Assembly (NCBI GenBank): GCA_019022495.1
Contig: JAFEKR010000002.1
Coordinates: 3,348,001 to 3,412,000 of the forward strand
Direction: 5' to 3'
Origin: Epichloe hybrida
Lineage: Eukaryota > Ascomycota > Sordariomycetes > Hypocreales > Clavicipitaceae
DNA: 64,000 nt
A model generated the notes under the pieces. That model was given only the letters and a program-made list of their open reading frames with translations. It was not told the DNA's origin and ran no database searches. Every line of letters begins with the position of its first letter. Positions within the stretch are counted from its first letter, which is position 1. Below, in pieces: positions 58,616 through 64,000 of the stretch. The position numbers were made by a program, and so were the translations under genes.

Positions 58616-59589
58616 ATGGTCAAGCCGTTGAGCTTCAAGGGCGACAAGAAGCCCAAGAAGCGGAAGCGCGCCGTCGAGGCCGTCGAGGCTGACAATGGCG
58701 ATGACGGACAACCGCAAAAGGTCCATCGGGAAGAGGACGCAAACGACGACAGCTGGGTCTCTGCCGACGCGGCGACTGACGTCGTCGGTCCCGTCATGAT
58801 CGTCCTGCCGACTGATGAGCCGTCGGCGCTGGCTTGCGATCCGACGGGCAAGGTGTTTGCGCTGGCGATTGAGAACATGGTCGACGGGAACCCCACGAGC
58901 GCGGAACCTCATGATGTGCGGATGGTGTGGGTTGCGAACAAGGTTTCCGGGACGGACAGTGTTCGATTCAAGGGCCATCATGGAAGGTTTGTATTATACC
59001 CCTTCCCCCCCCCCCCTTTTTTTTTTTCTCGTGCTGGGGGAGTGGGCGGGAAATCGGGGCCCCTTTTTGGCTATTGCATCCTTGTCTTTTTCTACAAGCC
59101 AGTCCATTTTTTTTTTTGTTGACGAATGGGAATATGAAAATCAGATATCTAGCATGCGACAAATTCGGCTTCCTGTCGGCCACCTCGGAAGCCGTCTCCC
59201 CCCTCGAATGCTTCAAGGTGGTGGCCATGGCCGGCACCACCCCCGGCACGTTCCAGCTCCGGACCTCGGGCGAGACCTTGGTTACTATCAAGCCGAACAG
59301 CTCGGCCAGGTCGACTGCGCCGGGCGAGGTGCGCGGTGACGAGGGCGGCACGACGCCCAACACGACGACGATGAGGATACGCATGCAGGCGCGGTTCAAG
59401 CCGAAGCTCAAGGCGTCAAAGGAGGAGAAGGCCTTGTCCAAGATTAGTCGGCGGGAGCTGGAGGATGCGGTGGGGAGGAGATTGGAGGAAGACGAGGTGC
59501 GGATCCTGAAGAGGGCGAGGCGCGAGGGCGATTACCATGAGAGGTTGCTGGATTTGAAGGTCAAGAATCGCCATGATAAATTCGGCTGA
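58616..59589 (+). CDS. FRG1-like actin-bundling / RNA-associated protein
   Basis: FRG1 family: nuclear and nucleolar beta-trefoil protein linked to pre-rRNA and pre-mRNA processing and actin bundling. Exons 58616..58986 and 59145..59589 give 271 residues. The basic N-terminus VKPLSFKGDKKPKKRKR is the conserved bipartite nuclear localisation signal region. Then SWVSADAATDVVGPVMIVLP, VRFKGHHGRYLACDKFGFLSATSEAVSPLECF (the trefoil core spanning the intron) and the C-terminal YHERLLDLKVKNRHDKFG are typical. The intron donor is GTTTGT and its body is C/T-homopolymer-rich. Confidence 0.9.
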
Positions 59590-60025
59590 GCCCGCGCCAC
59601 GCACGGCGGCGGACGGGACACATTTTACCAACGGCCGACTTGGTTAGGAGAGACGGGGTAATAGTGGCCGGGCCCCCATGAATGAGCGCATGGGGTTTTT
59701 TTGGGAACTTCATGGGGGGGGGGCCAGCTTCGACTGCAGAAATCACGGCAGGCTTCCTGGACAAGTCCACGTACATGAACTTCCTGTACAATTACACGCA
59801 GGGCAACCGCAGCAATTCATCTACCAGGAATGGCTCAAGACCAAGACCAACTGAAAAGCGTACGTCTCAAGACATGGCGGCGCCGATGATAACACACACA
59901 CACACACACATATATATATATCTACGGAGTATACAAAAAAAAAAAAAAAAAAAAAAAAAAAGGTCTATAGGATATCACGTAATGTCAAGCCGTACCACCC
60001 AGTGCCGCCCACCCCACGTTCCTTT
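59590..60025. other. Intergenic with microsatellites
   Basis: Convergent 3' ends of FRG1-like and WDR89-like genes. Contains (CA)n followed by (TA)n at 59890-59922 and an A26 tract at about 59935-59961. Confidence 0.7.
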
Positions 60026-61247
60026 TTAATTCCCCGGCCTCCAGGCCTTGACGTTCCCATCCTCTCCCGCCGTAAACACCAGCTGCGCATCATCGAAGAA
60101 ACAAAAGGACCGTACAATCTCCTCGCCGTGCCCGCCTGGTAGGCCCACGCTATTTTGCCTGTCAAACGCCCATTCTGGCTCCGGCAGCTGGTTCTTCGCC
60201 AGGAAGATGAGCTCAAAGACTTGTCGGCTAGTTTACGCACGGCTCATTAGCAAAAACGTGCCAACATCCAAGATTTCAAGAGAGGAAGGAAACATACTCT
60301 TGAGCACCAGCACCGATAATGGCACCGCTCCCGTCCGTCTTCCCCGTCACGTCAGCAACGTACCGACACCCCAGGAGGGGCCGCAGGTCCCCAAAGTCCT
60401 GCAGCGCGTCGCCGTTCTCCCGCTCCTCGGCCACGTCGTACAGCGCGAACCGCTCGTCGTGGGACAGCGCGAGGACCTGCGTGCCCGTCAGGAACGCGGC
60501 GCGGTGGATGGAGGCGTCGTGGTTGAGCGTCTGGATCGTCATGTCGTCCTCGTCGGCGACGCGCGTGTCGTAGACGTTGACCAGGCCGTCGGTCGAGCCG
60601 CTCAGGAGGACGGCCGGGTCGGACGGGTGGAAGGCCAGCTCGGTGATGTCGTCGCCGTGAACTTCCTGGTAGTGCGCCCTGCAGCAGGAGGAGGAGGAGG
60701 AGGAGGAGGAGGAGGGGGGGGGCGGATCGCACGTCCCAGAGGTGGATGGACGCCGAGTGGTTCTGCAGCTCGGTTCCTACGGCGATGAGATGCGTCGATG
60801 GGCTGCTGGCCATGGAGAGGATGGGAGCCTGAGCGGCTTTTGGGGAAGAAATTTGCATGTTAGCCTCCCCCCCCAAAAAAAAAAAAAAAACGAAGCCATG
60901 ATGACGGACAACAACAGAGAGAGTTTTACCCAAGACTCACCGTTGAACTGGGCCACTCTCGCCGCCGGTCCCTGCTGCCTCAGGTCCCATATCCCGACTG
61001 TCCCGTCTTCGCCCCCCGTGCAGACCAGGGAGCTGTTTCTGTCGAATACTCGCAGCGCCGTGAGATTGCCATGCTGCGTCCTCCAGGCCGATGCGGGGCC
61101 GTCGCCGAGCCGCGCGGGACTCAGCAGAGATAGCTGCTGGTCCGAAGACATGGTTGCCAGGCCGGCATCTGTGCGGTGCACATCCAGGGCGTACACGTCT
61201 TGCGGACCAGAAAAGTGGTGTTGGGCGACGTTGGAGAGCGTGTACAT
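60026..61247 (-). CDS. WDR89-like WD40-repeat protein, with apparent frameshift
   Basis: WD40 beta-propeller protein similar to WDR89. Minus-strand exons are 61247..60941, 60836..60298 and 60227..60026. Repeats include DVYALDVHRTDAGLATMSSD, LVCTGGEDGTVGIWDLR, SIHLWDVR, ELAFHPSDPAVLLSGSTDGL then VNVYDTR, and LVFTAGEDGNVKAWRPGN at the end. Both introns are GT-AG, but the exon from 60836 is one base out of phase. The frame changes between HLWDVRS (about 60730) and RAHYQEVHGDDITEL (about 60680), exactly across a C9 homopolymer and a (CCT)n array. Either the assembly has one C too many, the copy is broken, or there is a non-canonical intron. Molecular role unknown in fungi. Confidence 0.78.
60680..60725. 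repeat. GGA microsatellite plus G9 homopolymer inside a gene
   Basis: (GGA)n followed by nine G, on the plus strand, falls in the WDR89-like coding region where the reading frame slips by one. Confidence 0.85.
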
Positions 61248-61833
61248 GCTGGGGCGAGTCTGTGAAGTTGCAACATGAGATGAGATGATTAGGTGAGTTT
61301 TGGTGAGTTTTGGTGGGTGGGCAAATGATTTTTTTTTTTTCCTCTCCAAGTGACCGACCCACGCCAGCAAGCTTCAGTCATCATGATGATGGCCTGCGCT
61401 TTGTGACTTTTCACGACAGATCAGAAACATTCAAGCACACGAGGACATGGCACCAAGTGTGCAAAAAGTGAGAGGGAGGGGGAAAAAACAGTTTTTGGTC
61501 AAGCAATCAGATTCAATCCGTCAATACGTCTATGCTTACAGCTGCCCAATGGCCACCATCGTACAGTGTTTTGTCTGTTTTGTTGACAGGAGCCCCCCGA
61601 GCCCCGAGTGAGAGAGATTCCTGACAGAGAAAGAAGGAAACTGGAAACCGAAACCAAGTTCATTATACTACATACAAGAGTTGCGCAAAGTCGCCTTTTC
61701 CTCACAGAACGCCGCGGATATGCAAATGCTTTTGGGGGTCGGATTGCCAATGTTCACTGTTCCCTCCGTGTTCGCCTGCTTCTCTTTTTCGTGGCTCTCT
61801 CTCCGTGGCTCTCCGTGACCATTGCCACGCCCG
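61248..61833. other. Intergenic region
   Basis: Upstream of the WDR89-like gene and 3' of the MTM1-like gene. No gene supported. Confidence 0.5.
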
Positions 61834-63256
61834 TCATGAAGAGCCGGGCCTCGGATGCATTCTCCGCTCATTCACTCCGCGAAACACACGTTTTCCCACC
61901 TCGTAGCTGCTGATCATGATGGCACAAGCCGGTGCAACCTTGAGGGTGCGAGGAATCCACCCCTTCCAGAGTCCTGCAACGCCCTCCGTCTTGAAGATGT
62001 GCCACAGCAGGCGCATCATGTTCATTGCCTCGGGTAGATGCACTTTGCCCGCGGCGCTGGCGGGAACATCTCGGTATACCTGTGTTCTGGTTTTGCCAAC
62101 ATCAAATGGTGTTGTCACCATGGACGCCAGGGTGCCAGACAAGGCGCCGGCAGTGAAGGAATCCACAAAAGTGTCCATGTGATTCTCCTGGCTCTGGGAT
62201 CGCCTCGGGGCAGCACTCTGGAGAGCACCATGGCGGGCAGGGGATCGTCCTCGGTGCTCCTCGCGCGCATCGGTCAAGCCCGATCGTATTGTTTCGTACC
62301 CCCACCAATACAGGCCGGAAAAGGGAACATCTCGCCACAGGGTCAGTGTGAGTCCTCGCCATAATGAAACGTAACCGTGTGTGGCAACCATTTCCCGGAC
62401 ACCTTTAAACGTCTCCTTCAAGTGGTTGGTCGTGGATGCACCAGATGCTGCTTGCATCCGTGTTCGGAAAAGCTCGATTGGACCAACAGCGGTGGCTGCG
62501 AGGATTCGAGCACTTGAGCCTGCAGCAAGCGGGGCGTTATCACTGGAGAATCGGCAGAATGGACTCATTGAATTGTATCGAAGCCAGTCGTATCCGGTAA
62601 AGTAGATGATGTTTGCGGGTATCGTCATAAGCAAAGTAGGTAGCAGCCCTCTCCAAAGCGTCGTGAAGCCCTCGTTACGGGCAATCTTGCGCAAGCCATC
62701 CAAAGTCGAGTTGTATGTCTTCTTTTGCACCTCGTGAACGGCGCAGTCCGCGGCGGCGGCGGCGGAGGAAGTAGTCTTGGGCGCAATGATTCCTTCGCCG
62801 CGGGGAACAGCAATGCACAATTCCGTGGGGTTGCCTTGGAAAAAGACCTCTCGACAGCACGCGGTAACTCCGAGCTCGGCCGTCTGTGCTTTCGTAAGGC
62901 TGTTGGTCCGCAACGCCAGCTTGGAAAAATCCATCGAGGAGGTCGGTGTAGTTTGTGACTGCAGACGGACTCGAACGACATCAAGAGGGGTGACTGAGTT
63001 GCGGGGCGTTAGCGCGCCTTGTATTCATTCATTGACGAGGACAACAGCGAGCATCGAGTAAGGCCTTACCAAGTAGCGACGTGAATAAGCTCCCAGACAT
63101 GGCCGAGATCATCTTCTGCGGTGCAGTGATATCCACCACAGGCGCATCATCGCCGCCACCTGCCGGACCCCAGCCTCGAGCCGACATGATAGCTTCCTCT
63201 GCTTCCAATAACCTGTCGTAGTTCTGGCCCCCGGATGTGAATGTGGTCGAGGTCAT
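61834..63256 (-). CDS. MTM1: MTM1/SLC25A39-like mitochondrial carrier
   Basis: Mitochondrial inner-membrane carrier of the Mtm1/SLC25A39-40 group, linked to mitochondrial glutathione import, manganese delivery to Sod2, and iron-sulfur/heme homeostasis. Minus-strand exons 63256..63070 and 62993..61834 give 448 residues from MTSTTFTSGGQNYDRLL. An in-frame ATG at 63460 would add 68 Ser/Thr-rich residues and cannot be excluded. Three carrier repeats are visible: PKMISAMSGSLFTSLLVTPL into DVVRVRLQ (first signature formed across the intron), GPIELFRTRMQ, and TPFDVGKTRTQ. LGVTACCREVFFQGN and GLYWWGYETIR also match this subgroup. An Ala run of six residues lies in the first matrix loop. The symbol is given on motif grounds only. 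Confidence 0.87.
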
Positions 63257-63702
63257 GGCTCGTGGGTAATGGTAATTCGCCTGGCGCGGTTCGGAGATGA
63301 TGGGGCGCTGTTGCAAAGGAGACGGCCTCAGCAAGACAGACGGACGGGCAGAGCCAGTTTCCTTGCAAGCAGCACGAGATGGCGATGCAATTTCGGAAGA
63401 AAAAGTCGATGTCGATGTCGGTGTCGAGGAGTTCCTGAGGGTGAAGGATCGGTCACCCACGGATTTAGAATTTTGGGGAATTTCGGGGATTCGCCTCCCG
63501 GAGGGACATTAAACTGGGTCCGTTTCATGCCGCCGGTTTTCGATGATGTCAATGAATGTTCAGCTTGATTGGTTGGCAGCAATATATTATGACTGCGACA
63601 TATTCTCTAATACGGATATTACGACGTCCATCTGCTCCTCCTCCCCGCGTCGGCCTCGCCGGACTTATTCCGCACAACTCACCCTCACGACCACCCCCCA
63701 TC
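63257..63702. other. Divergent promoter region
   Basis: Between the MTM1-like gene and the F-box-like gene to the right. If the MTM1-like start is at 63460 the region shrinks to about 240 bp. Confidence 0.5.
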
Positions 63703-64000
63703 ATGGCATCATCATCCCAAGGTCTGAACTCGGAGCTCGAGTCCTTCAGACAGCAATGGCTCTCCGAAGTACGAACCAAACGGAGCGAGCGACCCCGCCC
63801 ATCTTCCGCTGCCCACTCCCATTCCTCTCCCACGGCGCCCGTCTCGCCCAAGAGATCCAAAGCCCGGCCTCCTTCGCCCACCAAGACCAGAAAGGTTGCC
63901 TCGGCCGTCGACGAAGAGGATGGGAATGAGCATTCTCAACCGAGAGTGTTTGAGGGCAGCCCCGAGCCATCGGGGAACACGATTGATGGCTCGGTAGGGC
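63703..64000 (+). CDS. 5' end of a probable FBX9/Hrt3-like F-box gene (runs off window)
   Basis: Open from ATG 63703 to the window edge, in frame and without stop. The N-terminus MASSSQGLNSELESFRQQWLSE resembles the helical start of fungal FBX9/Hrt3-type F-box proteins (acidic residue then FRxQW). A Ser/Pro/Arg/Lys-rich linker follows (SPTAPVSPKRSKARPPSPTK). No F-box is reached within the window, so the assignment rests on the N-terminal helix alone. The CDS is partial at its 3' end. Confidence 0.55.
   Translation, partial: MASSSQGLNSELESFRQQWLSEVRTKRSERPRPSSAAHSHSSPTAPVSPKRSKARPPSPTKTRKVASAVDEEDGNEHSQPRVFEGSPEPSGNTIDGSVG

Overview
The window is nuclear DNA of a filamentous ascomycete, most likely a sordariomycete of the order Hypocreales (an inference from protein style, not a search). 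Genes carry short GT-AG introns with recognisable branch points. They are widely spaced, lie on both strands without operons, and include typical fungal families such as a LaeA-like methyltransferase, a GPI-anchored WSC protein, ERG9 and a Dal5-type permease. I support 22 complete protein genes, one more that runs off the right end, a few gene remnants, and many repeats. Coordinates of spliced genes run from start codon to stop codon, and exon joins are given in each entry. All joins were derived by eye and keep frame unless stated.

Layout. 0.4-5 kb: MGM101 (mtDNA maintenance), a Yop1/REEP-type ER-shaping protein, a TRP14-like thioredoxin-fold protein, and a decayed unidentified gene. 7-14 kb: a GPI-anchored WSC wall protein with a cysteine-rich repeat block, a 12-bp minisatellite, a LaeA-like methyltransferase, and a small protein with two kinds of zinc-finger-like motif. 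14-17 kb: essentially gene-free. 17-27 kb: an alpha/beta-hydrolase that has lost its nucleophile serine and carries a minisatellite-filled intron, a CCC1/VIT iron transporter, a TRAX-like protein, the GPI mannosyltransferase GPI14/PIG-M, and an F-box-like protein. 26.7-32.4 kb: a gene-poor repeat island with a long palindrome, a DUF84 NTPase pseudogene, a 740-bp AT-rich satellite, a short inverted-repeat element and a TA-flanked MITE. A small secreted protein gene lies at its right edge. 34-46 kb: a secreted subtilisin, squalene synthase (ERG9), a second copy of the MITE, a Ctr-type copper transporter, and a kinesin-8-like motor. 46-54 kb: a membrane-anchored esterase, a signal-peptide-bearing SET-domain protein with a poly-Asp tail, a DsbA-like protein, and an allantoate-permease-family MFS transporter. 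54-64 kb: a ZIP zinc transporter, a 2OG-Fe(II) dioxygenase, an FRG1-like protein, a WDR89-like WD40 protein with an apparent one-base frameshift at a homopolymer, an MTM1-like mitochondrial carrier, and the start of a possible FBX9/Hrt3-like F-box gene.

The genes are mostly conserved housekeeping functions (lipid and GPI biosynthesis, metal ion transport, mitochondrial maintenance, RNA and cytoskeleton) and do not form an obvious biosynthetic cluster. The unusual material is the cysteine-rich repeat wall protein, the nucleophile-dead hydrolase, the repeat island with its neighbouring secreted protein, and a secreted-type SET protein. I found no clearly new multi-gene system.
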